Positions 36,154 to 49,179 of a stretch of 64,000 bases of DNA are shown piece by piece. Positions within the stretch are counted from its first letter, which is position 1; every line of letters starts with the position of its first letter. The position numbers and the translations under genes were made by a program. Location: contig OZ059897.1 of assembly GCA_964057225.1 (NCBI GenBank), forward strand, positions 6,572,001 through 6,636,000, given 5' to 3'. The notes beneath the pieces were generated by a model. The model had not been told where the DNA came from. It saw nothing but the letters and a program-made list of their open reading frames with translations, and made no database searches. Source of the stretch: Auanema rhodensis (lineage: Eukaryota > Nematoda > Chromadorea > Rhabditida > Rhabditidae).

Positions 36154-36744
36154 ATATACATATATGGTTGTTTTTTTACAAAAAAGAGACGAATTATTAG
36201 ATTTTATTCGTTATACATATGTACTGATAAAATTAATTTTAATTATATTAACTACCAAACAATAATATATAGTAGTAATAAAAGTAGAATTAGTAGATGT
36301 TGTAGATGTACTTATACATATAGTATATTCATCTCTGCAAAAATATGTGTTACTAATGTTTTGTTTTCTTACAAAATAGTTGATGTTCTTCTTCTTCTTC
36401 TTCTTCATCATCATCATCTACTATTACTATTATTACAAACTCTTACTTAAACGTTTGCATAAACTTTCTAACTGGATCTATCTACCTACCTATCTATCCA
36501 TCTATCTATCCATATTATTATTATTATTAAAACATCAGATATGTGTATATTCTTATTTCATGAGTACTTTTTTAATGCCTTCTTATCCATATGGCTCAGA
36601 CCATAGTATTTCATAGATTACTGCCAAAATATGGGTATAAAATGAAAGAATAACAATCGAAAATGAAACACAGAAGCCATTGAAAAAATCTTGAAACTTT
36701 GCTGGCATATTTTTTTAAATTTTCTCTTCACTTCTTCATCACGT

Positions 36745-36745
<1 letters not shown>

Positions 36746-36795
<50 letters not shown>
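36746..36795. repeat. (CT)n microsatellite
   Basis: Uninterrupted CT run of about 50 bases. Confidence 0.95.
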
Positions 36796-36800
<5 letters not shown>

Positions 36801-38558
36801 ACTGTTTTCAGTTTTTCATATAATGTTTGTTTATTTATTCATACAATTATTTGTAATATCTTATATTATGCATATGAACTCATGAAGTCAAGTATCCCTA
36901 TATCTATACTATATACTATATACTATATACTATATCTTTCTATCTATCTATCTATAATACTTTTATTCTTCTTATAAATCTGCCATATTATCTATTTTTC
37001 CTGAGTTAATACTGCAGAGATGAGGCTGTTTGGCTTGTCTGATAATTCTCTGATGATCATGGCAACCGTTGAATAGTTGTAGCATAATGATGATGATGAT
37101 GGCTTTTTGCGGTTCTTTTTAATTTATAAGAGATTACGGCACACACCACACATATCATCCTATAACCTATCTCGTTAGTTGAAACTTATTTTTTTGTTTT
37201 TTTTTCTTCGAAAACGTTTGCACACGGGGTGCAACGATGCGACTGCAATGTAATCCTTCTTGACTCACATCGCCGAGTCCATCAAGTTTTCCCATATTTC
37301 TTTGAATTTGTGTTATTTTGGAATAAATTGAATTAAGAGTTATTATTTATTTCTATATTTGTCCCTTTGTCTGTCCTTAGGGAATCCTCTATTTCTCACA
37401 CTTTCTCTTTTCCTTCCCTATTCCTTCTCTTCATCATGCTACTGATTTAGCTTGATTATATGCTTTACGAGTTAGCAAGAGTTCGAAACGTTTTGATCAA
37501 GTTTCAATGCTTTGATAAGCAAAAAAGTATTCAAAGGCCAATATAAGTTGATCTATACTTCAATGTTTAACTATACATATAACTATATAGTATACATATA
37601 GTTTGTAAGAAGAACGACGTAGAAAAAGACGAAGGAACTTCCTTTTTTTTCGTAAACTTTTCATTCTTGCTAGTCAAAACAGAATTTGATCTTGTATGTT
37701 GAAATAGGATGAGGAACTATATTTATAATAATTCTATATCCATATTTAGTACTTTCAATTTTTTTCGATGAAATCTCAGTTATTACTTGAATTAAAAATA
37801 TTTCTCAGAAGCATAAAAGCATAATTTATATAAGATTCTGTGATTCCTATACTCTTTTCCATGAATTAAAATTTGAAAATTGAAACCATTTGACTGCAAT
37901 TGGCTAGGAAACCCTTGTACATTTCCTCACAAACAACAAAAATCAAAATTTATTTGTTATCCAACCTGCTCAGATCATATGTTTTTGAATTTCCTTCTTC
38001 CTCAGGCTCATGACCACCATCACCATATATATATATATTATATATATGTGTGTTTCAGCTTATAACTCGTCTTCCTCTTTAGTTGAGAACGATTCAATTT
38101 GCCATCTATTATTATTCGATTCATCCATCATCAAAGCTCTATTAGCCAATAGACTGATTAGTATTACGCTTCTTAACAGATTTAGTTGATCAGATCATCA
38201 TGAGCTGCCGGCTTTTTCATGAACCTTGCTCACGAAATACGAGATAACATCAAGTCATTCATTTTCCTCTATTCAATACAACGAAGATGAAGAAAAAAAA
38301 TTGAAATTCAATTAAGTTTATGACTTGAAATCAGTTAGGCTTTTTCATGAAAAATGAGTTTTTTTAATGGAAAAGCCATGTCTGCCACCAACTTTTGTGA
38401 TTAATTGAATGACATCAAATCGAAAATTCTCATACTTTTCATCTTAATCATTTAAATATTTCTGCTCAAAATTAGTTCGAATAAAGAAAATGATTTCTTT
38501 AATTCAATTAATTTTAAATAAAATATAAGTTTTCTATTGGAAATTCTCGAATTGTATA

Positions 38559-38619
38559 AAAATATCCTCGCTATAGCCTATGATCAGTAAAAATTTCCTC
38601 AATATAACCTATGATCAGC
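38559..38619. repeat. Tandem duplication of about 31 bp
   Basis: Two adjacent diverged copies of a unit with TCCTC..ATA..CCTATGATCAG(T/C)AAAAAT. Confidence 0.75.
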
Positions 38620-39099
38620 AAAAATATTAAGAAAAAATAGAAATTATTTGATCAACTTCTAAGCTGCAGTTTAAACAAAGTTTAGTTAAACAATTTTTGA
38701 AAGGCTAAAAGAATGACAATTCTAATTGGAAAAGGTTTTTCCTAAAAAAAATGTATTTTTGCTGGCATTCTTTAGAAAATTAATAATCTTTTCAACCCAA
38801 TTCACAGGAACGGATATTTCATCCATTTATTCACATGAGGAACAATAATCTGAATATGTTTTTACTTCATATTTGAGATTTGTTATCATGAAAAAAAAAT
38901 TTATTTAATTATTTTTATCTTTAAAATCAGTCCGACTATGACGTATTTTCGCATCAGAATATCATATATTAATCTAACTAATATATAGCTGAAGGTAAGG
39001 AGCAATCATCAAACTGATTTCTTCAAGTTCATTATATCAACTTCACAGCTTATTCTGTCACTTCACCCTTTTCTTATCATTAGACTAACCTTGATCTGG

Positions 39100-39190
39100 C
39101 TGTTACTGCCCCGCCTTCAGCTATTAGACAAAGCTCCGCCTTTTGTGTTCATGATCTTGCTGCATGCTAACCACGCCTTCCTTCTAACTA
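39100..39190. promoter_or_regulatory. GC-box-rich patch upstream of the GPCR gene
   Basis: CCCCGCC, GCTCCGCC and CCACGCC occur within 65 bases in AT-rich DNA, about 750-800 bp upstream of the GPCR start. Similar CTCCGCC patches lie near 5223 and 20837. Promoter role is inferred. Confidence 0.3.
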
Positions 39191-39917
39191 GTAGGCTTTT
39201 TGGTTTTTTAGTTTTAAATTTTACACAACAAAACTGAGAGAATTCAAAAAAAATTTATCTTCATATTTTTCTCATCACTGTTGTCATTGAAACTTAATTA
39301 TAACCTTATATGTATATACATCAGCGTCATTCACTATCATTGCCATCAGCATTAGCCTCTTCAGCTTGTTCAATTTCTCTAAGCTTATGCGTTTTCTCCA
39401 AGCTTCTCTAGGCTTTTCCAAGCTTTTCCATTCTCGCGTTTGAGTTACTTTGATGTTAGATTTATGGTTAAAGATGTGAAGCCTTTTATTCATTTTAGCC
39501 AAAAAAAAACAAAAAAAAAAGTTTGTGAACAATTTCTGTATGTTGTTGCTGAGTTACTGAAATATTTTCCAAATTAATGTTCTAATTTTATGAATCAAAT
39601 AACAAATATTTTAGTTATATCTTCATTTTCATCTTCGTTTCTAAGCTCATTCATCTATTTTCTCATCTATTTCTATTTTTATAACTTGTTTAATGAATGA
39701 TGAACTTATGAATTGTGATAATTTTATAATAATAACATAAAAATATATAATAATATTTTCATTTACTATATATTATTTAAATATTTCATATATTGTTATA
39801 TAGATCTTCTCCATGTTTCATCTCGTTTCTTCCTCTTCTTCTTCAATCATAATATGCTTTCATTTTCCATGAATGACGACATTTCTTTTCAGTTTTACAG
39901 GAAGACAACCAGGAAAA

Positions 39918-40835
39918 ATGACAGAATTAAAGACGTTTCTATATGAGATTTGCATTCCGGCTATAGTACTCCTATGCGCTTTAGCAGCATTGTTGAATAT
40001 TGCTGTTTTCCTGTCCAGATGGCATGTGAAGAGTCGATCTACATCACTTGAACTAACGTATTCGTTAGCATTATCAGACACATGGACATCTGTAGTAATT
40101 GCACTATCATTATTCTGGAATAGCTATAAACCTGTAGTACTCAGAATCCCGCACTACAGCTACTGTTTTCCACTAACTTTAGAAGTAAGTTCAACGAGGT
40201 TTAATTGTTTTCTTTTACTTTTTGTGTGCTTTTAAACGGAAGTTGCTTCACTTCCATCTTTTCTAATTGATGCAAAGGTTTTTATTTAGAAGATCCATAG
40301 TATTTGGAGAGAAGAGGGGGGGGGCGAGTAGAAGTAAGTAGAGCTATAGTTAGAGTAGCATTAATCCCGAATCTTTTCTTTTGAATACAAAATTTCTTAA
40401 TTTCTTTTACTGTGTGAAACTCATTTTAGAAATCAAAAACCGTCCCAGCTGAGAAATACGAAAAGTTTGGTCTATCCTGAGCGGATTTGTTGAAACAAGT
40501 ATCTGTAATATGAAATTGTAGAAAAATATACAAAGTGATCTTTGGATCATCGAAAACTGTTTTTTGGTTGCTTTGATTGGTTGCAATTCATCTTTTGACG
40601 TCCTTTTGCTTTTTTTTTGCTTTTACATATATACGAGGAGGAGAAGAAGGAAAAGCAATATATTAGTATCAACAATAGTACAATGATTACTAATAGTTTA
40701 TCTATGACTTTGTGAAAAAAATACATAAAAAATATATATTTATTCCAGAAAAATAGAAGACTTGCTTATATTTGGTTAAGTTAAATTTTCCTAATTGCTT
40801 TTGGTATTTTTTTGTAGGTGGATGATGAGGAAAAA

Positions 40836-40904
<69 letters not shown>

Positions 40905-42756
40905 TGAGCATGAGAGTAGGAGAGGCGTAGTGATAATCGAAAGGAGAGGGGAAGCTTGAAAAAAATAATTAAGACTCATCTACTTTTTTGGATACAATTT
41001 TATCCATTTTCGTATATTTTAAAATCTCAACATTACTCAAATATGAAAATGACAAGCTGCTGTACAATGCTGATGTCGTTTACGTCATCAAGTTTATCCT
41101 TATATGAAAACGTTTTCCTATGCTTCAACTCATCGTCGGGATGTAGCTTGTGTCCGTAACTCCATCATCATCGTCATCATCATCAGTCGAGCATCGGTTT
41201 CATTCAGGAGCAGTCGTGAGAAAACTCAATTTATTTTCTCCAATTCACGCTGTTCTTCATCGACCAAAAAGATTCCAATAGTCAGTTTAAATCTTGAGCT
41301 CATCCAGAATTCAATGGAATACAGCGTTATACATGAGCCAGATTAAGCATGACGAGTGGAATAGAAGCATGTTGAATGAACGAATAGAGAGATAAAATGA
41401 GAAAAAGTATAAAAGACCAAGTGAGAGAGAGAGCAGGAGAGAGAGAAGATGAGTACTACATATAAGAAGCTAACAATGAAAATTAGAGTAATGAAATAAA
41501 CAACCGCTCGCCGACTTTCCACAATGTAAAATGAGATTTGAAGGTTACACACATGTATAGTGAATATGGCTATTGTGTACTTCACCATCACCTGAACATC
41601 ACAGTACCTGATCTGACATTAAGCTAAACAAGTAAAATATTGGAAGAATCACGCAATCTTTGATTGCGTGATTCTTGTTCTTAAAGCTTTTGAAGATGAA
41701 TTTTTGATCAATCATAGATCTTTCTTTTTCAAAATCTTCTTCTCGACAATGCACTCGAGTTTAGTACGAAGATCCTTTGAAAAAGAATTTAAAGGTTTTT
41801 CTTCTTTCATCCGCGTGGACAATTTTACCCGAAATAACGAATTTTTTTTCTTTTTAGCTCCATTTGGTAAGAATAAAGAGAAAAAATCAAAGATCTTTCC
41901 TTAACTGATAAACAGTGTTGAGGTCCTCCTTGTCTGTGTTGCTTTCTCTGTTTCTCTCTATCACCCTCTTGGAATTAGAGAAATAATGTAATGAGTACAT
42001 TACGTTCGTTGCACTGTTAATTAGATTGAAAGATATTAGAAAACATGACGGAATCTTCTTTCTTACATTAAACTTTCGTACTATTTAACATTAAAGAAAG
42101 AAAAACATTTAAATTCATATAATCGAATTTGATTTTTTTATTCAAAACATTATCATCTTCTCTAGATATTTTATGTTTTTTTTTCTACTGCTAATTAAGA
42201 TTTACATATACATACTTCATAAACAAATAGAGAGAGAGAAAGGGAGAGAGAGAGAGAGAGGGGGATGGTGGTGGAAAGTGGGTGAGAGATGGGAATGTAT
42301 ATCTGCATAAACCAATGTATAAATGAAACTATTTATAAGATGGAATTGAAACAAATAATATATATATATATATCTATCTATATCTATATCTATACATATA
42401 AGTCTTCACACAAAATAACTAACTATATGTATTTGTCTCTTAACTATATGTTTATACACATAGTATGTATATAGAAAAGATATAAAGATATATATCTTAT
42501 ATAATAAACTATAATAAACTATACTTATATCATAGTTAAATACTTAAAACAATAAGTTGAAGTTACTTTTCATCTTTGAATTCTTCAAAACTTATATATA
42601 TTTCTACAAATACGTACACATACATACATGTATATGTGTTGGAAATCTTCTTTGTTTTCCAACTCTAATCAATCAACATTACCAGTAACTCATATACTAT
42701 GTGCATACGAACATACACATAGTATACAAGAGGCAGATAGAAAGAGAAAGATAGAA

Positions 42757-42815
<59 letters not shown>

Positions 42816-45800
42816 GAAAGAGAGTGAGATTCAAAAACATTTATATATTATATATATAATATGTTTACATGTATATGTATATATAAGATAAATATACATA
42901 AATTTCTAAATCTTAAAACATTTTTGCTTGATAAATATGTTGAAATCAAAATTTTAATATCAGAAACTTACATACATACTTGTACATATACATACTGTGC
43001 ATAGTTTAACAAAGGTTTTTGTTATTTTTATTTATTTCATTTTAGTTTGAAAGAATATTATATAACCACAATTAGAGAGGGAGAGATAGGGAGGGACAAG
43101 GGACGGAGAAAAGCTAGGCTGCTAGGTGAATATTTTGCAAATAACTGCTATAAAGTCCAGAAATTGTTAGATGCTTTCATATATTTTTATACTAATAGAT
43201 GGGAAAGTTAGGGATTTTTAAGAATAGAACTAATATCATTTTGTGAAGCAATTAATATAAAATTATAATATTTTATGGAAAGCATGATTGCCCTCCTCCT
43301 ATTTTTCTTTTGACATCATTGACTCAAATGATGCTTTTCCTTCTTGCATGAAAACTTTTTTACATCACAAATTAAATAGCTTCCGCGTTATTTGGATCTA
43401 AAATCAAGTTGACATGATAAATTGAAATATCAAGAGAGTGTGGCTGTATGCTGTTAGGATTCAGACACAATATTTTAAAGATTTTGTCGTCTGTTATTGC
43501 ACTTCTTCCTTCTCATTGCCTTCTCATCTTCGTCGGATTCATTTTCGTTTTCATTTGTTCGTGGACTTCTTCATTTTCATTTTTCTTGAAAAGACACACA
43601 TCACATTTAAATCTAAACAAGGCGGAAGAATAGAACTAATTTCCTACCTGATAGAGAAGGAAATGAGACAAACACATAAGAAAGCTAATTATTCTCTCTA
43701 GATCTTCCTCTATACAATGTCCATGTCGAGTTAAGTACACTTCAATAAAAGCTGCCTAGAGAAACGAGAGAAGAAGTAACATCGCAGCTTGGTACTGTAT
43801 GGGTATGATGTGTGCAGGTGTTGTGACCATCAGACATTGCATATCCTTCCTTCCTGTAGAATATGTAAATCTTAATTATACATTTCTTTATTTTCTATTT
43901 TTGGAAGTGAAAAAAAAATAAAAAAAAACAAAAAGACAAGGTTAATAAAAAGGAAATATAATACAAAAGATGTAGACAGCGAAGATCTATATCTGCTTCC
44001 GCAACTTTTCAAACATAATCAGATTTTTACATTGCATTGTATGTTGTAACCTTTGATCAAAAACTTAAGATCCTTCGGTGGAAAGGGCATTGAATTATTC
44101 TTGCTTTCTATAGAATTTATACTAAATATGGATATTTGAACGTGAAAATCGGGATTTTATTCAATCATTTACACTTGTATATGCATATGGAATGTCCTAT
44201 ATTAGGATTCATGTGAGCTCATGCTTAACCAAAATCTATGAAACAGCTCTCCAAAATTAAAAATACACACGGTGGAGTTAATTTCACATTTCAACTTCAT
44301 GTGTACGCCAAGAACAAACTGTTCTTCTAATATGCTACAGCATATACCCTATGGCTAAATAAGCCTAGTTAAACTTAAAAGTACGCCTGAGGCCTTTGAA
44401 CACTATGGTTCTTATAAGAGCATTTCTTGTTACAGCTTAAAGCTTAGCATGTTTAAAATAGAATTCAAAACGAAATCAGAGAAAAATATCTTTAATGATC
44501 TTGAGATAGTAGTAAAATCTGAAAAAAAATTGAAGAAGAAGAAGATCTTTGACATTAATCATTAATCTTTACTCTTAAAAGTAATTTCCTTTTAGCATCT
44601 TTTTATTTATTTCCGGAAAATACTTAGCTTACTTAGCCATTTTTTGATTTATCTATCTCCATATCTCTCTGACTTTTACATTAAATTTTCTATTTTTTTC
44701 AGGCTTTTCGAACAGGAGGTCTATTAACTGGAATATTTCATCTGGTAGCTCTGGCGTTTGCGCACTATCTTCAGATTCGTCGGCCGTTCGATCATCAGAA
44801 GTTTCTTCCATTAAAAGCAGTTCAAGTACGTTTTCATGAAAGATCATATTAACTATTATTATTACTCAATACATAACATTTTAAAATTCGTATTAAGTCA
44901 GTCATGTGATTAGATACAAATGTCTTTTCTAGATTATCATCTTTTTCATTTGGTCGGTACCTCCTCTAGGTTTGATGGCATATTTCAGTAGCTGGCAGGG
45001 ACAAGGCTATAGGTAAATTGAGAGAAACAAATTGCCGGAACGCAAAATATTAAAATTCATTTCCAGAAATGAATCATGCATGGGAATTGCTTTTTATGAG
45101 AACTTTTATTTTCGAGCTAATATTGCTCTAATCATTATTATTTTGATTATAACTACATGTATCTTATACTGGAAAATGTTATCGAAAGTTAATGAGGTCA
45201 GTTCATTTCACCTTTTTTTTTCTGCAAAAAAAAAGAAAGAATAAATTGCAAGATAATGAGAAGGAATTGTTTATTTGGATGAAAGATAAAGGAATAGCTA
45301 ATACTAGAAATAGAATTTTAATTTCTTATGCCGAATGAACATACTCTAATACAATCTTTCATTTGTCCATCAAGTTTGAAAGTTGACAACTTCGTGGATG
45401 ACGTCAATAGTTTACAGTAACCTTAGTTTAACCAAAGGTTATGATCACGATAACGTTAAATTAGGCAAAGTTTAACACTACTTACATATTGCTTGAAGGA
45501 AAATAGGGGAGACACAAGATTAACACCAGCATAGTGTACAAAGGTCGTCGGATATTTATACACATCTACATATACATCATTGTGTTTCTTCGCTCTGATT
45601 CTAAAATCATGTGCGCAAAGCTTTATCCCTTTACAGCTTTGGAAAGAAGCAATGTCATCACTTTGAATAAACTATAACTATTTGTAGCAAATGAAGCTCA
45701 TGCTGAAAATGCTCATCAGGTTTTAATCTCAAACAGAGCACTCTCTTTCTCATTGCATTCCGTCAGAAACCCTTTTCTATCTCTTTTTCCTATTTATTTA

Positions 45801-46169
45801 TTCTTTTGAATGTTGGTTTCATGAAATGAAGCTAGTGACAAGATGATGACAAGCTGTATTTTAATGAGAATTGTTGTCTTTTTATGGGCCTCAGGGGACG
45901 AATTGTGTGTCGGTGATAAACACATGTGATTAAACCATTCCGTTTCATCTCTGGTCCTGATCACCCATTCACTTCTCTTCATTTGTTCATCTTTCTCTAA
46001 CTCTATTCTATTCATATTTATGTCATCTACACATAGTTTGCTCTTTCGTCTTTTTTTTTTAAAAAAACTTTTCTTCTGAATAATGAGAAATGAAGAAGAT
46101 GAGAGTGCATAGTAAAATAGAAAAAGATTGAAATATATTCATATGTACATATAAAGTTAGAAATAGACT

Positions 46170-46242
<73 letters not shown>

Positions 46243-47251
46243 TAATCTTCCAATGATCGTTGAGATAGTATAAGCTTGAAGAAAATATAATCTTAACGAT
46301 TAGTTATATGATTTTGAAAAAAAAAACAATTTTGAAGTCAACAAAATTTATATTTATTTCCTTCAAAAGCACTGATTCAGGCTTACTTCAAGAAAAAGAA
46401 GGATTAAAATGAGTTAAAAAAGAGAAGAAAAAGAGATAAAGAGAGAGAGAGAAGAGTGAAAAGACATTTACAACCTACAAAAAAAAAAGAAAAATAGGGT
46501 TATTTGGCATATTCCTCCAAAATATATATTTGTCCCTCATCGCTTTCTCATTAAAAAAATGATATATTTTTTTGTTTTTGAAGTTCTTTAAAACATAAAA
46601 AAAGATTTGTTTAGAAAAAAGAGTAAAAATGAAAGCTTAGAAGTCAGAAAGTTAGTTAAACATACACATATAAGGGAATATTTTAATAATATTATTATTA
46701 CTTAAGGTTCGGTCAAAAGCTAATTCAGCTACAAATGCTAGAGGTCGTCGAACTGTCATAACTGCCTGCCTTATCTTTGGAACATTTCTGTTTGGCTGGA
46801 TGCCAGCAAGCATATTGTACATCTTGACAGCTGAAGGAATGCCGTTGTATAGGTCAGTATAGATAATTCTGAAGCATAATTACCAGAATACAAAATTTCA
46901 GGAAAGGTTCAGTGTTAATTCATGTATTATCAATAGTAGTTTTAATCAATATTATGGTTAAAACTTTAACAAATCCAATAATTTATGCGACTAGGTAAGA
47001 ATTAATATTTTTATTTTTGTTTATAAATACTAAATAATAAGAAAATAATTATAAATATAGTTAATTATTTTAAAGATTTGAATGAAATTATTTGATTTTC
47101 ATTTAGAATCCCTGAAATTCGACATTTTGTACTACAAAAGCTGTTATGGAAAATTGTACCTATGCGGGAGGAGAAACGAGGGACCACCGAATTGGCACCT
47201 CTTCGAGGAGGAAACCGGGCAGAGTTCACCCATTCGGCTCAACACAGCTAA
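39918..47251 (+). CDS. Class A (rhodopsin-type) GPCR, orphan
   Basis: Seven exons (39918-40184, 44703-44825, 44933-45012, 45067-45196, 46707-46852, 46902-46994, 47107-47251) give 327 residues with seven membrane segments. TM1 has the conserved Asn (ALLNIAVFL), TM2 has SLALSDTW with the sodium-site Asp, and Cys ends the first extracellular loop and recurs in loop 2 (NESCMG). TM4 has Trp (FFIWSVPPLG), TM6 has FGWMP in place of CWxP, and TM7 has NPIIY. At the end of TM3 the usual DRY is AHY (FAHYLQIRRPF), and the Cys-to-Arg-position spacing is two residues longer than the norm. The N-terminus and third loop are short; the tail has KRG and basic residues. Ligand unknown; an amine or peptide receptor cannot be distinguished. 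The first intron is 4.5 kb and the fourth 1.5 kb. The ATG at 39918 is chosen because the upstream ATG at 39873 lies before a TTTTCAG acceptor. Confidence 0.88.
40839..40900. repeat. (GA)n microsatellite
   Basis: Uninterrupted GA run of about 62 bases. Confidence 0.95.
41644..41676. repeat. Perfect 15-bp inverted repeat, 3-base loop
   Basis: AAGAATCACGCAATC, TTT, GATTGCGTGATTCTT: both arms pair without mismatch. It lies inside GPCR intron 1. Confidence 0.9.
42756..42820. repeat. (GA)n microsatellite, imperfect
   Basis: GA run with AAAG interruptions. Confidence 0.9.
45197..46706 (+). other. Fourth intron of the GPCR gene
   Basis: Holds (GA)n at 46175-46239 and a CRE palindrome TGACGTCA at 45399-45406. 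A 73-codon minus-strand frame at 45794-46015 has mixed composition but no support as a nested gene. Confidence 0.6.
46175..46239. repeat. (GA)n microsatellite
   Basis: Uninterrupted GA run of about 65 bases in GPCR intron 4. Confidence 0.95.
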
Positions 47252-47350
47252 CAGCATTTCTCAGATGTTATAACAGATATATATGTACATACATATAATC
47301 TTGATTATACGAAGTTCTATATAGAGAATATCAATCATTTATTCCTCTTC

Positions 47351-47354
<4 letters not shown>

Positions 47355-47390
<36 letters not shown>
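47355..47390. repeat. (CT)n microsatellite
   Basis: Uninterrupted CT run of about 36 bases just downstream of the GPCR stop. Confidence 0.95.
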
Positions 47391-47391
<1 letters not shown>

Positions 47392-48251
47392 ATACAAAGA
47401 AATATTTTTTAAAGTACTAGTCATACTATATATCAATTTTGTTACATTATCACTCCATTATTATGATCTCTTCAATTAAAATAATTCAAAGTTGTTCACT
47501 TTTCCCTCATTATTCTTCCATTTTCAAATCCATAACTATACATTCATTCATGATATATATAGTTATTTGAAATAATTTAAATAATTGTTAATTATATAAT
47601 AATACATTACATATATTAATATATAATACTATATTTGTATATAAATATATACATATATAGTATATATTTAATTTATTATATCATTATTCATCTCAATATA
47701 CGGGACATATTATTTCATTTTTTTTTCTTGTTTTTTTTTTGATTTTTATAAATTCATGAGAATGTAAGAAATAACCCAATTTATATAATTCTGTGATTAA
47801 ATCAATCAATTATGTGCTGAGAATTACATAAATATAATAATGTTCTTTGCTAATAAAAGTTTATAAAATATTGAAATTCTCATAGAACCAAATAAATAAT
47901 TTCCATAGATTGGTGAAGTTTGTCTAAATACTCATAACATATACATTTTTATAAATTATTCATAAAAATAAGCCGACAAAGCCGTATATTCTTCCTTCTA
48001 TTTTGCAAGTTTTCATGAAAACTTAAAATTTCAAAATATGCCGACATGTCAACGGTCAAGAAATACGAACACCCGGGACAAAGCCGGCCGACTCTTAACT
48101 CAAAGACATCAAAACTAGAAGAAAATTAACAAAACATGTTCAGAATAGTGTAGAACAGAGCTTCCGACAACGCTTTGTTCACTTTTCTTCATAGTTCATA
48201 ATCCAACATCAGATAGCATAAGGTAGATGTGTGAATAAAGTTAATGTAATT

Positions 48252-48330
48252 AGTTCATTGATCAGTTACATGAACGGTAGATATTGGGATCAAATACACA
48301 TTTACAGGTCATATATCTGATCAATGAACT
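48252..48330. repeat. 14-bp perfect inverted repeat, 51-base spacer
   Basis: AGTTCATTGATCAG at 48252-48265 and its exact complement at 48317-48330. It borders the GC-rich island at 48335-48495. Confidence 0.85.
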
Positions 48331-48334
48331 TCAA

Positions 48335-48495
48335 AGCTTAAAGCCGGAGATCTAATCTGGTCCTACATGCGTCGTTGGCGGCCCATATATGGTACCCAAG
48401 GTGCTGTATGATGCTTGCCACAGGCACGGAGGATGAGGCCTGTCATCAGATGCCACGCCTTTCATGACATGAGGTCAGCACAACAGACTGCAATA
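48335..48495 (-). other. GC-rich island with a 37-codon frame
   Basis: This stretch stands out in composition. Read on the minus strand it holds an ATG frame beginning MKGVASDDRPHPPCLWQASY and ending in TAG near 48355, rich in Pro, His and Thr. It has no recognised homologue. It may be an exon, a repeat fragment or a relic. Confidence 0.3.
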
Positions 48496-48825
48496 CCTTC
48501 ATTCAGCTCATTAGTTCTTGTAACAACAAGTTTATCCCTTCCTTAATTCCATAATTATTATTCAAACTTTTATTATTAATACATTAATTATGCTAATTAT
48601 ACTAATTATATCATTTTGTCAATTTTATTTCTTATCATGCCAGACATGAAATCGGTTGGTTTTTACACAACACGTATGCAAATTTCTTGTCTATTCCTAT
48701 ACGTTGGATCCATGTTCATTATTATTTTTTTCTTTTTTATTATGTGAATACTGTAATGATCTTCAAGTTTTATTTGCTTTTAAACTTAATTATCTATATT
48801 CTTATATTATTTCTTTAAGCTTATA

Positions 48826-49179
48826 ATGTCTGGTGTATTCAATATTACTTCTGTCTGCGTTACACCCAAATCTCGTTCAATCAAAGTTTTAGAAGAGCCA
48901 AAAACACCATCCAATAGGTTTGTATATGACATAGTTTATATGATTTTCTTTATTTATTATTGTTTTAGCTGCACAGTTAGCCAACCAACAACTCCACCAA
49001 ACTGTTTATCACCACCTATGGCACACTTAGTCAATGCTCCTAAGCGGTGTGGACAAAGGACATATAACCGTCCATTGAATGTAAGTTTAAATAATTTTTT
49101 TAAAAAATTTTTTTCATAAACATAAATATTAGTTTTTTATTTTTCTGTTTTACAGGTAATTCCAATGAAAAGTCTCTAA
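48826..49179 (+). CDS. Small conserved-looking protein of 75 residues, unknown
   Basis: Three exons (48826-48917, 48969-49080, 49156-49179) with TTTTAG and TTTACAG acceptors encode 75 residues. There is no signal peptide or membrane segment. The protein is rich in Pro, Ser and Thr, with proline-directed sites (VTPKS, KTPSN, TTPPN, LSPP), then a basic Asn/Arg part (NAPKRCGQRTYNRPLN) and a short end IPMKSL. This resembles small disordered regulatory proteins phosphorylated by proline-directed kinases. I do not recognise the family. It sits 1.0 kb upstream of the kinase gene on the same strand; an operon is not indicated. Confidence 0.7.

Larger units (their letters stand above)
33049..39099. 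other. Gene desert, right part
   Basis: Very AT-rich with many simple repeats: TA/TATC mixtures near 33590-33640, 33850-33885 and 35620-35650, (GATA)n at 36129-36153, polypyrimidine at 35826-35935, (CT)n at 36746-36795. A second ACGTGAA cluster lies at 34024-34089 and a 30-bp tandem duplication at 38559-38619. Open frames here come from these repeats. No gene supported. Confidence 0.6.
40185..44702 (+). other. First intron of the GPCR gene
   Basis: 4.5 kb, with (GA)n tracts at 40839-40900 and 42756-42820, a smaller GA stretch near 42230-42260, (TA)n mixtures, and a perfect 15-bp hairpin at 41644-41676. Open frames inside lack splice or domain support. Confidence 0.7.
47252..48825. other. Intergenic, with (CT)n and a GC-rich island
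   Basis: AT-rich; (CT)n at 47355-47390; inverted repeat and GC-rich island at 48252-48495. No other feature supported. Confidence 0.55.

Noticed and set aside
39284-39532. 82-codon minus-strand frame
   Set aside because: Its repetitive Leu/Glu/Lys part derives from imperfect tandem copies of an AAGCTT-containing unit.
44653-44847. Minus-strand acidic frame
   Set aside because: Lies antisense to GPCR exon 2, whose plus-strand reading is clearly a TM3 exon.
45794-46015. 73-codon minus-strand frame in GPCR intron 4
   Set aside because: Composition is plausible, but there is no acceptor, homologue or second exon.
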